Positions 22,898-34,763 of a DNA stretch of 64,000 bases are shown one piece after another. Both the position numbers and the translations under genes were made by a program. The first letter of the stretch is position 1. The number at the start of each line of letters is the position of its first letter. The notes beneath the pieces are model-generated. The model saw nothing but the letters and a program-made list of their open reading frames with translations. It ran no database searches and was not told the origin of the DNA. Source of the stretch: Hypholoma sublateritium FD-334 SS-4 (taxonomy: Eukaryota > Basidiomycota > Agaricomycetes > Agaricales > Strophariaceae); the NCBI GenBank assembly GCA_000827495.1, contig KN817644.1, positions 1 to 64,000 on the forward strand, in the 5' to 3' direction.

Positions 22898-23075
22898 GGC
22901 AGTTATACGTTACGCGTTAAGGCCAATGTTTCCCCACGTTGACGTCACGCTGAGAGCATGGTGACTAAGCTGACTGGGTGATCTAATCTAAGTAACTATA
23001 TCTAATCTGAGTAATCAATCAATATCCTCTTGCTTGCCTCCAACTACATAAACGATCCCTAAAGCTAAAGCTTGG

Positions 23076-24170
23076 CTAAAGCCTGACAACAGACCATTTG
23101 AGAACATATTCTTGCGAACCACCCGCCTTTCGAAAATTATCTGGTACCGGAGAAACTGTCGCATCGATTTTCACAGCATGCCCAACGAACACCTTTTCCC
23201 ATAGCTCGCGCCAACTCTCCGGGGAATGGCAGAAGAACGTCGAAGCAGGTTCCAGAATATTTCCCGGTGGACGTTCGGGAATACCGATGTGAGTACCGAA
23301 AATAGTAGAGCCGGGTTCGGGGGCCAACAAGGCTGCTAATTTGAAAGCAAGTTCCAATTGCTTCTTTTCGTCGAATAGGTGGAAAAATCGCGCGACGTAT
23401 ATTACAGCCACCCTTCCCGCTAGAGGGAAGCACGATGTCAAAGATTGGAAATTAGGGCAGGGTGTGTCCGGTGCCTTGCTCAATATTTGTCCAGCAGGCA
23501 GAAAGGCGGGGTCGAGGACATCGCCAACAAGGCAGGTAGCAGTGAAAGTTTCTGGTGTCGATCTGTACAGCTCGTGTCCAAAGTCCCAGAATGCTAAGAT
23601 AGAAGCATTGTTAGATTCTTTACTAAGAAAAATGCGGCCTTGAATACCTTGCCGCATGTCGGAGCCAATGACTTGGTGGGCAGGCCAGCCGTCCGCTACA
23701 ACTCTCCTGATATCACTGCCTACTATAATGAACCTTTAGTTTTGACGGAGGAAGGTGGGTCAAGGCGTGATGGAGTGACACTTACAACAGCATCCAAACT
23801 CTAGAAATATTGCGTTCTGGCGGGTACGGCACAATTCAAGAATGGATGAATACACAGGCATATCGGAAATAGTAAATCTACAGAACCATTAATCATGAAT
23901 TATAGGTCTACGAAGGGACGTACTTCATGAATGTAAAATATAAAATACACGGATATGGATATTCCTATCAAAGTAAAGGTCATAAAGACGTCTGACTGTA
24001 GGCAAGGAGCGATACTTATGTACATTGTACGCTTTCTGCTGGACTTGTAGGATGTGAGCCTTCAGAGAATCATCATCGTCGATCCCAGTCTGCTCTTTCA
24101 GATATTCAACCTCCTTAGGACCCAAGTCGTAGAATTGTTCATCGAAGGGTATTACATTCGGCAAGGACAT
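23076..24170 (-). CDS. SAM-dependent methyltransferase, fungal secondary-metabolism type
   Basis: Starting at MSLPNVIPFDEQFYDLGPKE, the exons give a class I methyltransferase of about 290 residues: QTGIDDDDSLKAHILQVQQK, EYPYPCILYFTF, NAIFLEFGCC (motif I), DIRRVVADGWPAHQVIGSD, FWDFGHELYRSTPETF, GDVLDPAF, VIYVARFFHLFDE, and a final lobe ending QEYVLKWSVVRL. The shape matches the small methyltransferases found in many Agaricomycetes and in fungal meroterpenoid clusters. The substrate is unknown. No biosynthetic neighbours are present, so it is not evidently in a cluster. Exon joins are clear at four of the five exons; the third exon (about 23877-23787) needs checking for frame. Confidence 0.82.
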
Positions 24171-24670
24171 TGGCTTAGTAGGACGACGGCGGCCGAGGTT
24201 GGGAAGGGGAGATTGCAATTTTGGTGAAGGAGGAAGAAATGTCCGGGGTTTCCATGAGAAAGATCACTATCCAGATCCGGGATTCCAAGATAAGATCGAG
24301 GTTAGGATCCTGATATTCACGCTGCCCATTGTTCGGGTTTAGGCGCTTGCCAGTGTGGTCCGGTGACAGAAGTTGCAGTTTTTAGCATCGGTAAATTTTG
24401 AGACCGATTCTGATTGAGACCTTGAGAGATCATTACATGGGCCACTGATTCTTCGACTTGATTTGTCCGGAACAGACTGTCCACCCTAAGCATTATATTG
24501 TTAATCGTGACATAACAGGTTTCCCTACCGAAGGTATATTATCTATGACTTTCCCCGGTGGTATAAAGTGGAGGATCAAACCATTCTCAAGGCCATAGTA
24601 CTCCCGACAGGTAGGTACCTACTTCGGACCACATTCACCTCTGCGCGACCTGATACTATTTCTCATAGCG

Positions 24671-25260
24671 ATGTCTACGATTACTCTAAACCCCCGCGGC
24701 CCAGACACCCATAGTGTACGGGGCTCAGTATTTTCCGTCCGCAGCGACCAAACGGTTGGCGAACTTATGGCCGACATTCAAGATCAGAATAATTTTCCCG
24801 TGAACAAGCAACTCCTCTGGCAAGGGGACATCAAGCTTGCTGACAGGAATGCTCGTGTTCCAAGCGTCACAACCCTTGATCTCCGTAAGCACATCCTCCT
24901 TCGAAGGAGCCATATCTTTTATTAATCTCACTTCGCTCGTCCTCCTTTTACGACTGCCAGAGGATCGAGACTATTACCGGATTTTTTTCTATCGACCAAG
25001 CTCTTCGATCAAGGAGGAGAGATACGTGAAGGGGTCGGATATCCTTTCCTCATTCATGAACTCCGTCGGCATGCCGAATACTCAATACTCTGTGACTTTT
25101 TCTGGTGTCCTTATACAAGGCGCTGATAAGTATAGCAAATCCTTGCTTGCCAACAATATTGGAGAGGATTGTATCCTTAGATTCAGTATGTCCATTGATT
25201 TCCTTTCAGTCCTGAACTATGCTGATGAGCAACGCAGACGTCGACTCAACGAACGGTTAA
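24671..25260 (+). CDS. Tandem ubiquitin-like domain protein A
   Basis: Exon 1 (24671-24884) and exon 2 (24961-25185) join in frame to give two degenerate ubiquitin-like folds. UBL1 has TVGELMADIQDQNNFPVNKQ, LADRNARVPSVTTLDLQD and YYRIFFYRP. UBL2 has KGSDILSSFMNSVGMPNTQ, SGVLIQ and IGEDCILRF. A third exon at 25238-25260 after a normal 52-nt intron gives the short tail NVDSTNG and a stop, total 153 residues. Reading straight through exon 2 instead gives a basic tail ending at 25325. UBL1 matches the first domain of the neighbouring UBL protein B (TxGExxxDIQDxNxxPxNxQ), so they are paralogs. No terminal Gly-Gly is present, so conjugation is unlikely. Function unknown. Confidence 0.65.
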
Positions 25261-27370
25261 TGGTATCACCGTCGATGATGTATACAAATTTATGGCGTGC
25301 GAGAACGGTCTCTGTAGTAACGTAGTGGTGCGGTCGAAGTAAATTCGTTTTTGAAAGTTATTTGTTCTACCAAGTTCTCGATTCTTTTCTATGAAATACC
25401 GCTTGAATACCGCGCAATAATTCAGAGCGCCGATATTCCTGAAATTCTTAAAATCATGGAAATAATCAGCGGTATTTCCCTTGGTACAGTACCGCCGCAC
25501 AGACCAGTGATCAGCGCTCAGCATTCGCGAATCTATTTTCTTCGTTTCTTGTTCATTTCCCTGTACATAAGTGCATCATTACCTCCTCGTGCATTTTATT
25601 GCCTTTGGAGACTCGGATTCGAATTCGTCTCAAGTATGTAATTGTAAATAACTTTTATTTTTGATAATTTATTCCGCATCTTGCTCAAATCTTACTTCTA
25701 AGTACAATTCAATCAAAGAAGAAGGCGAAGAAGAATGTTGCAAATGCAATGTCGTAATCTGATTAGCGTGAACTTGAAGCGGGATAGACTCTGGAATCTA
25801 GATGGTGACATGCCGGTGACATGCCGGTGTATGTGACAACATCGCAATCTTCCGGGTTCCTCTTTGCTATCATTTGACCACGTCCATCGTCGGCTCGGTG
25901 GTCGCACAGCTCAAGATGGGGGAATTTACTGGGGTCCTGACCTCCTGCTCCTCAGAGGAGGGCACAACAAGCATTCCTTTATCTCATTGGATTGAAATTA
26001 ATTGGAATTTTTATCAGGTCCTGCCGACTACGCGTGGAGCACAAATTTGTCGCAGCCAACGTGTCGATGCTCAAACTCAAGCTTGTTTATTGGGAGATTG
26101 CTGTTGTGCCAGTCACGTCGGGGATGAACGGTACGCTGAGCGTTGGACGTTGAACTGTGCTCTTTGCACAATGGTATGGCCCTCGCAGCCGTTCCTCCGC
26201 GTTGTCATCGTATTCGCCGGGCCCGCGTCTGCCGTCCAGCGGCTCAGCGCTCACGTTGTGCGAAGCTCATGTTCGTTCTGCCGCTGCGACACTTGCGTTG
26301 ACGTCCACGGCCACTCGGACACCATCATCCTACCGCTCAAGTCTCGCCGCCGCCGCCATGGTTGCGTCGACATCAACGTACTTCCTGTCGTTGTGTCGCT
26401 CAGGATGCGTTGCTGCCGTTGCACTTGCATCGACAACAATATGTCTGTCTGTCTGCTGGTGCTGCTCTGCTGCTCAAGACGCACTGCTGATACTACGCTC
26501 GCGTCGACGCTGGCGTGCTGCCCAGAACACGCAACCGGACGCTACGTCTGCGTCCACATCACGGTCGCCTTTTCTCCTTGCCATCCGGCTGCTCATGATG
26601 CGCAGCTGCTGTTTATTCTGCTGCTCCGGATATGCCGCCGCTGGCACACTCGAATCGAAGCCCCTTTTCCCTTTGCTATCTTATAGCTCAGGGCATCATT
26701 TGCTCCTCTTCCACCTGACCGCTCGCGCTTGTCTATCGAAGCTGCATAAGTACCTCATAATTTTGGGGTGACTCAGTGGTGCCCGCGTCGGTAGCTCCTA
26801 ACTTCATGTGTGCACACTTATTCGGGAGAAGGGACTTCTGGAGACCCGGTAAGATGGTTTCGGGTCGCGCAACCCGAGGGTGCCTCCCCAAATCTCTGCT
26901 ATCACATAAGATAACAGATGCTCCTTGCTTCCTCGTTAATATACTTATCATGTACTACCTTTCTTCCCAAAATCTCACTAGCGTCGCGAGGCATGACATG
27001 CATGACAGACCAGACAACGCCGTGCCCTCAGTATGTTGGTTTGTGAATTGTAGTCACTTATTTGTACAAGGCGAAATGAATCGCCGGTTTATATAAATAT
27101 AAAGAAGTTCACTGACAGTGTGAATCAGAGACGAAGACGGTCACTGGAGATCCTGGACCAGCTTTCGATTTGAATTAAATCGCGGCACTGTAGCTGTACC
27201 GAAAACGGAGGCGCCTGCAATAGAGAGGAGTGTTCGCAGGTATTTTTGAACAGCCTTGAGGTGATAATCGCGAAAGGTATATCAAACACATTACTTACAC
27301 TGGTTGACGATCAGTCGCATTGGAATAAGCCCTTCCATAGTATGGGAACAGTAAAATATTTTACAAAATG
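25261..27370. other. Intergenic region between the two UBL genes, with a GC-rich patch
   Basis: About 2.1 kb between convergent genes. A 12-bp duplication (ggtgacatgccg) lies at 25803-25826. The patch 26150-26690 is GC-rich and open in two plus frames (270 and 204 codons), but both translations are Cys- or Ser/Ala-rich noise without a domain. Recurrent gctgcc...gcgtcgac-like units suggest a degenerate minisatellite rather than a gene. The rest is AT-rich and empty. Confidence 0.4.
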
Positions 27371-28030
27371 TCAATTGCACCTCTCATGTACCATCCGCGT
27401 ACATTTATATTGGCTAAGGCCTGCTAATACATTCCCCGGGGGGCGACAAATGACGTCGAGGAAAGGCACTACGTGCCTATTTGTCATGAAAGAAGGAAAA
27501 TAAGTGTAAAACTACGTTTGAACAGAGAAGACTTACAGTAAACAGAAGAAAAAGGTACGAGCTTTGCCTTTTCAACCGTGGCATTGTCGTCGATCCGGGT
27601 CGAGCCTAGCATAAGACTGGACACCGTGTAACCTTTCGCCGCTAATAATTGCTTGATCTTGTATACACTGTCCGTCAACTGGAGGTGCAAGGTGATTTCT
27701 TTGGTGTTGACGTGGAAAATCACGGGCAGTTTTCCAGGACGTCGCACAACTAGCGCCAAGTGAGTTATCATCAAAGATCAGAGAAATTGGTCGCTTACTC
27801 AACTGCACTTTATTTCCGTCTTGAATTCCATAGGACTCGAGCGTCCTCGAATCGTCGAGAATGTACTTTGAGTAGAGGAGTATCTGTTCGTTGTATGGAA
27901 TCCCGTTTATGTCTTGGATATCGCTCTTGATTTCGCCAATTGTCTGGCTGCTATAGGCTGGGATGAATGGCTCAGCGAGGGAAACGCTTCCAACCGGGAT
28001 GTCTAGTCTCAAGTTGAGTCCGTAACCCAT
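27371..28030 (-). CDS. Tandem ubiquitin-like domain protein B
   Basis: Three exons (28030-27799, 27749-27537, 27468-27371) sum to 180 residues. UBL1 reads QTIGEIKSDIQDINGIPYNEQ, LLYSKYILDDSRTLESYGI and QDGNKVQLIVRRPG, where RRPG sits at the position of ubiquitin's LRGG. UBL2 reads KEITLHLQLTDSVYKIKQLL, MLGSTRIDDNATVEKAKLVP and, after the second intron, LDVICRPPG. A tail of about 20 residues ends in Cys-Asn. It is thus a linear di-UBL protein with non-cleavable linkers. It is a paralog of protein A, inverted relative to it 2.1 kb away. The start ATG gives MGYGLNLRLDIPVGS. No function can be assigned; it may bind ubiquitin-system partners. Confidence 0.75.
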
Positions 28031-28673
28031 GGTTTTGGTAGTGCAGTGAAGTGGTCGTGTTCAAGGCCTTAAGATGTGAGCGGGGGTTGGGTGCGTCCGT
28101 TGTTATAGCCGGTACTTACTTACTCTTGACGTAGTCTCATGCCCATCCTTACCGGTGCCTTCCTAATTTGGGACCTCCTCCTAATTTGGTAAATTGGAAC
28201 CGAAACTTCAATGGGCATGATGATTGCATGATGATTATCTGACTTAGTATGCATAAATATAATTATCCATAGTCCGAGCGTGTGGCCATTGTGATTTTCC
28301 AATAAGAATAGAAACTAAGTAGTACATACAATAAGGTACAGTACGTAACTCAGGCTCGGGGGAAGAATGAGTGTTGTCAAAGTGTTGTGGCATATTTGGC
28401 GAATATTACTTTGTTCGGGCGACACTGACTAACTTCTTGACTTCAGGCCACTGCGATCGCATCTCTAGTTGGATTCCAGAGCTCGGAGAGATCTTTCCTC
28501 GATCTTTCCTGAGAGTCATGGCGAATCCTCTTCCTCTTGTCTCCATCTAATCATTGCGCACCGTAACTTATGGGTCCCACGGTTCTTTCGAAGTCTAGTA
28601 TAGCCAAACGGTGACGACGATATTGAACTTTGATTGAACTTCACCAAATCTTCGAACTTCAGCCGTCTGCAAT
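28031..28673. promoter_or_regulatory. Divergent intergenic region, UBL protein B / UBA4
   Basis: 643 bp between head-to-head genes; it must carry both promoters. A short direct duplication (cctaatttgg) occurs near 28154-28188. No other motif recognised. Confidence 0.4.
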
Positions 28674-30237
28674 ATGGACTCTCCCTTGCCCCTGGCGCTC
28701 GACGACTACAAGCGTTATGGCAGACAAATGGTATTGGACAATTTCGGGCTTTCGGGTGAGTTTTTCGACTCAAAATGACTGTTGTGATCCTACTGAATTG
28801 TCTAGCACAACTCAAGCTGCAAAGGGCTTCTGTTGTCGTCGTAGGCGCAGGGGGTATTGGCTGTCCTGCCCTGCAGTACCTCGCGGCTGCTGGTGTAGGT
28901 ACGGTGTTCAGTATTTTGATGCATTCCCGGTACTCATGTTCGACCCATAGGAAGAATTGGAATTATTGATCACGATACTGTAGAAGTTTCGAATCTACAG
29001 AGACAGATTCTCCATAACGAAGAAACTGTTGGAATGTATAAGACAGAATCCGCGGCCAAAGCTATCCTGAGGTGAGCGTTTCGCTGTATCACTTCGTAAA
29101 TTCGCCTACACATCCTCTTCACAGGAACAACTCCAGAATCAAAGTCGATATCATGACAGAAGCAATCTCACCATCGAATGTGTCTGGTCTTCTCAAAGAC
29201 TATGACGTTGTTCTCGATTGTACCGACAACGCACCGTCACGCTACCTCCTCAGTGACGCTTGCGTTCAGCTCGGTAAACCCCTTGTCAGTGGTGGAGCGG
29301 AAAGATATGGCGGTCAAGTCTGTATCTACAACTTTGGCGAAGACGGTCCATGCTTGCGATGTCGGTATCCGGATCCTCCGCCTCCAGCTGGTGGTTGTCA
29401 ACAAACTGGGGTTTTAGGCGTTGTAACGGGAATTATTGGGAATATCCAGGCGTTACAAGCGATCAAAGTCATTACGGGCCTTCACGGTAAGTGCCTACTA
29501 AATTAGTGCATAAACAAACCAATGAACATAGACCGGGTTGTTCTTCCCCCTTGGATTTTCCAGAACACGAACCAACTTTGATTTACTTTACGTCTCTCGG
29601 CTTTCCGCTATTCCAAAACTACAAACTCGACCCCAAAGTCCCTGGATGTCCAGCATGCGGGAAGGAGGGCGAGCGGATAGGCAAAATTCGAGATATTGAT
29701 TATGAGCAGTGGTGCGGCGTCGCTCCGGATTGGGTGGAGACTGGAATTGTCGAAGGTACTTCTGGAAATCGCATACGCGTACAGGTATTTGCATTCTTTG
29801 TAGAAAATGCTGCGAGATGCGTGTGAGATGCTCATTGTTCAAATAGGATTTCAAACAGATTTTGGATGGGCATAGTCCTGATCAACTCAACGTCATAGAC
29901 GTTCGACCCACCATTGAGTTCAATATCTGCCACCTTCCAAACACGATAAGTAGGTTTTGGCTGTATTTTTGCTCATCCACTCATGTTGTGCCCACTCATG
30001 TTGCTTCTAGATGTACCCTTGGATGATGTCGTAGCCAACCCCGGTAAATACCTTCCAAAGAACGACGCGGTCAAAACATACGTCCTATGCCGCCTCGGAA
30101 ATGATTCAATGACTGCTGCAGGCGCCCTGAGAGATTTCTACCGGAAAAGCGGCGCAAATAACATGACGATCAAGGATGTGATTGGCGGCTTGAGGGCGTG
30201 GACAAGGAAGGTGGATTCAGGGTTCCCAGAATACTGA
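28674..30237 (+). CDS. UBA4: URM1/MoCo E1-like adenylyltransferase-sulfurtransferase
   Basis: About seven exons from [19 protein letters not shown]. The ThiF/E1-like domain has [20 protein letters not shown] (ATP site), [36 protein letters not shown], the catalytic Cys region [14 protein letters not shown], and zinc ligands CLRCRYP with CPACG. The C-terminal rhodanese domain has [17 protein letters not shown] and the active loop VLCRLGNDS, whose Cys carries the persulfide. The enzyme adenylates the C-terminal glycine of the ubiquitin-like sulfur carriers URM1 and MOCS2A and passes sulfur for tRNA thiolation and molybdenum-cofactor synthesis. All catalytic elements are intact. Exon junctions such as [15 protein letters not shown] and H/EHEPT fit the family exactly. 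Confidence 0.94.
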
Positions 30238-30496
30238 TCCTAGGATTCTGATGGTAAATTTCACCGCGATCTTGATCTTCACGAATTGAGCTCCTCGATT
30301 TCACAGGGACATGTACCGCCGTAAGGTCTACCGCGACGTGTTTACATAGAACTCTTCTATCTGCACAATTAACGATAACTGCCATTCGGATGTGTAAATG
30401 CACCGAACGGCGAACTTGACACAGCCACTCAGTGTCACTTCATTAAAATCATAGTCAGGCGTCCATACCAGACAACGTACCTATCCGCCTACCAAG

Positions 30497-31216
30497 ATGT
30501 CGTGCACTGAGTCTTGCTCCTATCGTACTGGCCCGCTGTGGCCATGCTCTCACGAGCTTTGTTCCCAACACCTACGCCCAGTCATTAACGATATAGTCAA
30601 TGGAACTGACGTCAATTGTCCTTCCTGCAAGGCCCCACTTCGCCACCAAGAAATCGTACAATGGATGGCTGAGGACGTTGAAAGAGAGTGAGGATTTTAA
30701 TCGCATGACCTCTACAGCTCGTTGATTAATCGATTATGGTCCAATAACAGTTACATCAAGCTTTGCATTGCAAAGACCGTACAGAATAATACATACGGCT
30801 ATACAGTGTGTCCAAGCTGCGGGAACGGCCAGTATCATCTGGGCGGAGGTACGGCGTACAACCAGTTGCTCCTCTTTGTCGATCTAAAAGTTCATAGATA
30901 AATCGCCAATCGTGCAATGCGAGCTGTGTGAAAAGGAATATTGCTTCTCGGATAAAATCATTTGGACGGCCGACCACGACTGCGCTGACTATAGCAGCGT
31001 CAGTGGTAAAATGCCTGAAAATGTTAAGCCGTGTCCAACATGCGGGGGTCGCGTGAGTTTTTTAAAAATTTCTTCATCCACTCCGTATCGAATATTGATT
31101 CGCGATGATGTTCACACAGCTCCGTTATCAAGCTGGGTGTGTCCAGTTTTTTTCCCGAGTGCCCAGATTGCTTAGACGATATGCAAACACAGCTGCAGGC
31201 GCACAACGTGCACTAA
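30497..31216 (+). CDS. Small RING/IBR-like zinc-binding protein (possible E3)
   Basis: Exons begin MSCTESCSYRTGPLWPCSHE with a RING-like C/H pattern (CSHELCSQH, VNCPSCKAPL). After an intron follow YIKLCIAKTVQNNTYGYTVC-PSCGNGQYHL and, in the third exon, QCELCEKEYCFSDK, which has the in-between-RING layout, then KPCPTCGGR. A last exon at 31160-31216 after a tccagtttttttcccgag acceptor adds CPDCLDDMQTQLQAHNVH. The whole is about 170 residues, much shorter than canonical RBR ligases, and the Rcat domain with its catalytic Cys is incomplete at best. It may be a reduced or degenerate RBR protein. It starts 260 bp after UBA4 on the same strand. The first two and middle exons are well supported; the last is tentative. 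Confidence 0.55.
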
Positions 31217-32937
31217 TAACAGGACCCGTGCGTGAATTTGTTTGTTACTGAGTGGATAGATCACATAACTTTTTAAAACAGCACGCTGCGCTGACTTCTG
31301 CTGGCTTTGTTTGGGAGGAGACCCTTATAATTACACGCCTCATGGAAATAATTACTGGAAGTGCACTAAGGTCGGAAAAGCGATGCCGGGTTATACGTAT
31401 TGAAATCTTGGCGCGTAGGCTACTTTCAGACACTGCATCCCAGAGTTCCTGGTCTGAAAATATGTACTTACCATGAACTACCAATGAGTTACCCGTATGT
31501 TCTCCGACTGATTGGTAGCTGCGCGAGTGATTTTTGGGTATTCAAAGATACGGTCAGCTTCTCTGAAAGCATGATAAGTGATTTCCAGCATGGTGGGTAT
31601 CTGTAGCGTATGCTTGGCTAAGGACACATTACGCAAGCCGGATGTGAGGGCGAGGAGGGGTACAATTGACAGCGTATGGCACAGCGTGCATCCTGTCGAG
31701 CCGCTACCGATGACAGCGCCGGAAGGCCCTAATCGGAGCTCGTAGCTCTGCGCGGGCCGTAAGTTTCTCAGCAGTGCGTTGTCCTTTAGGTGGCAAAGGA
31801 AGTGCGAGCAAGGCCCGGCCGAATGTCGGCGGCGCTGCTGACTTCGGACATGGACAAGCCCCTGTGGGATGACCTTAATATCATGCCTGTTCCTCTCTCT
31901 ACCGCCTTCCCAATGGGACTAAGTAGGAAGACCTACAGCCTTTCTTGGGAACGCAACGGAAAGGGAGACGCCTCTATGAATTGCATACCCATCCAGGTTG
32001 TTGTTCAGGTGAGGGTGGTGGAGGTGGAGGTGGGGAGTCGAGAGTCGAAGAAAGCCAAGATTGAAGCTGATCGGGGCAGTGACATAGATAGAGACACCCA
32101 AGTGTATACAGCGGGTCGGCGATGGGCGTGCAACGTCCAATTTGCATGGAAAGGATGCCTCAATACGAGGTACACTACCATGTACGGTCGTGCGTGTCCT
32201 CTACCCGAGTAGCGTGCTCGACGTGGAGCGATGTGTTATGGTGTCCCATGTGCATACTCAGCGCTCGCCATGGGTGCTTGCAACTCAGGGTGGCCGAGCT
32301 CGCTGTCTTGCGCGGCGAGCTCGCGACAAGCCGCGAGAGGCCGCAGCTGTTATTGCTTGTGAATAATGGGAGGCAACGAACGTGGTAGGATGTTGTCACG
32401 GCGGGAGGCGAGCAGAGAGTGGACGAACGAAGATGGAGGCTATAAGAAACCTCAGCACAAGATATTTTCAACAATTTCCAAATAAGGGAACTTGCACGGA
32501 ACATAGGCGTGCCGGCGCGGCCCGGTTTTCTCTGATCGCGACACTAGCCTGAGTATTTCATTACATTCGAAGCTCGGAAGTCCTGAGAGTGAGAGAGCTC
32601 TCCACTGGGCACCTCACTTTCAAAGTAGAGATACAAACACAAAGATATATTCAAATTTGAGCAGGGAGAGCGTAATGTAACACTTGACATAAACCACTTG
32701 ATGGGACATCCTGATTTTAAGGCGCGATGGCCCAATACGTAGTAGCATCTGCCTGCGCTTTTGTTTCGAGCGAACTCTGAGCCAAAAAGAAAGAGGTGAA
32801 GTTAGACTCGAAAGTAAAAATGATAATAATGGCAATGACGCACAGCTGCTACGTTACGAGAGAGATAGAGCTTCGACTGAGTGTCACGGATTCTAGAATT
32901 TGCAATGAAAAATGGCACACAAAATGAGTCACCTAAC
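31217..32937. other. Intergenic region with unassigned coding-like fragments
   Basis: About 1.7 kb. GC-rich islands at 31620-32400 contain short open frames (for example TLRKPDVRARRGTIDSVWHS near 31630, and DMDKPLWDDLNIMPVP near 31850) flanked by possible acceptors, but they start with no ATG, do not join in frame and match nothing I know. They could be remnants of a decayed gene or element. The rest is AT-rich. Confidence 0.35.
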
Positions 32938-34763
32938 TCACACATAATAGGCGGGATTTGGGGCTTTTTCGATTGTCCAAGAGTATGGATTATTTTCCAC
33001 TGTGACCTTGTACCCGTTCCACGTCAAATAGTGCTTCTGGGTACCGAATGCACGGAAAATATAAACTTCGCCGTCTTGTCCAGACGGTTTGACTTCCATT
33101 GAGATCTAAAATAAATCAAGCGAGTACGTTAATGCAATGCATATATACGGATATCTGGAATACTCACTGGACTCGGAGTAAAATCGGTATTATTAGTGAG
33201 TGAAACCGCGTATGTTCCTGAACTGTAAAAGACGCGAATGCCTCCCGCGTTGTCACTGCTGTTGAACTTGTATCCCACGTTCTGCTTGAGAGGTGAACCT
33301 TGAAGGACATCAGTGTTACCAGTACCAGCATTCTTGTTGCCTTCCGGAAGTGGAGCGTCGGTGGCCTCAATCATCCATATCTGATTATGGGCTTTCTAAA
33401 GGATAAAAATGAGTAGATATTAAACGAAGTGGATAATTTGGATACTTACTTTCCATCGCTTCAAAATGACCTATCGACGTGGAGTGAATCAGTATAAAAA
33501 TCTCTCATATTTTGACTCCTAAGCGTAGAAATATACACACCGTCTTCTCGTCGAGGGTAAGTGAAAACTTGTCCCGGATACCGGAACTAGCTGTCCCATC
33601 GTCCGAACGCAACACGTAGATTCTATTTATGGAGCAAAAGGTTAAAACAGGGAATATTTAAGAAACGGAAGAAGAAAAGGCGTACGACCAGTTGATATCA
33701 TTTAGGGCTACAATTCGCCAGGGTGAATTAATCTTGTCGTCCTCTGCAGCAGTTGGGGGCGCGTCGGAGAAAACGGGTATCCAACGACCAGAGATATACT
33801 TCGTGGCGAGATATTTTTTCTTCAACACGTTGTACAGCGTACACATTCCGTTTCCCATGTCCTTGATATTCCACTGATAGAACGTAATTCAGATTCCTGC
33901 GTGGATGAAGACATGAAAAACATACAGCGCGATGGTCCCCTCGATTCTGGTTCAAGATAGACAGCGTATCTTGGTCAGTCAGCGAATGGATAACCATGCC
34001 GTTCAAAGTACGGATTCGATATTTTCCCTCGAGATTCTCGTCCGGAAGCGACGCCGGGTTAACCTCGACAAGCCTCCACAAATAATCATCCCCTGGATTC
34101 TATAGACAGGTATGACATTTCGAAAAATTCATAGGGAAGAAAAAAGCACATACCCACTTCTGAAAGTTATGCCCCCCTCGGACTCGATTATCGGGCCCGG
34201 TGGATACCTTGGATAAGGAAAGTATGTCAAAGGAAAAATTGAGGGAAAGCGGAAAGTGACGTACAACCCCGTAGTCATCAGTGTGAACCAAGTAATTGTG
34301 GGTCCGCTTACTGTCAGTAAATTCTGCGCTGACGAAACTGACCATGCTTTGTGAGAAACGAAAGCAATCAGAGAAATATAAAAGACGAACTTGAGCCTAT
34401 CGGTGAGTCGAGAGTCTGCAATGTAAAACGTCCAAGTGCTGCCAGCCAAGTTCGTGCCGGAATCGAGACGGAGTGCGAATGGGGACGGTTTGTCGCCAAC
34501 GAGCAAATAATCTGGGTCCTCAGAAGAGGCAATTTCAAAGACGTTGTCCTGCACCTTCCGGAATACCCACTATCGTATATATGTTAGCACGGATGGAAGC
34601 GAATGTATGGTGGAACATAGATACTGACCTGTTGGGTTCTATCTGGCTTCAAGTTGCGCAACACAACACCCGCGTCTCGTTTTTCCAAGAAAGTTCCAAA
34701 ATCGACGCTTTGAATTCGGTACCTGCCTTTGTCGCGGATGTATGCGTATTTATCAGGAGCCAT
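32938..34763 (-). CDS. Multi-beta-trefoil protein (lectin / mycocypin-like fold)
   Basis: Nine or ten short exons join in frame from MAPDKYAYIRDKGRYRIQSV to a C-terminus YSWTIEKAPNPAYYV. The protein is about 450 residues and is built from repeating strands that end in Trp motifs: QQWVFRKV, STWTFYIA, QKWNPGDDYLWRLVEVNP, AQWNIKDMGNGMCTLYNV, SPWRIVALND, QIWMIEATD and YSWTIEKAP. This spacing is that of beta-trefoil repeats, enough for about three 150-residue trefoils. In mushrooms such folds occur in ricin-B-type lectins and in mycocypin protease inhibitors, which defend fruiting bodies. There is no signal peptide, so it is probably cytosolic. Ligand or target cannot be told. An odd donor (gttcgt) was needed at one junction. 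Confidence 0.68.

Noticed and set aside
25186..25209. 24-nt intron in UBL protein A
   Set aside because: Keeps the frame but is too short to be spliced by a fungal spliceosome; the 52-nt alternative is preferred.
25238..25341. Alternative last exon of UBL protein A reading NGITVDDVYKFMACENGL
   Set aside because: The reading is attractive, but its phase does not match the only usable donor at 25186.
25874..26686. 270-codon plus-strand frame, possibly a Cys-rich protein
   Set aside because: Cys residues are scattered without pattern, a second frame is equally open, and the DNA looks like a degenerate repeat.
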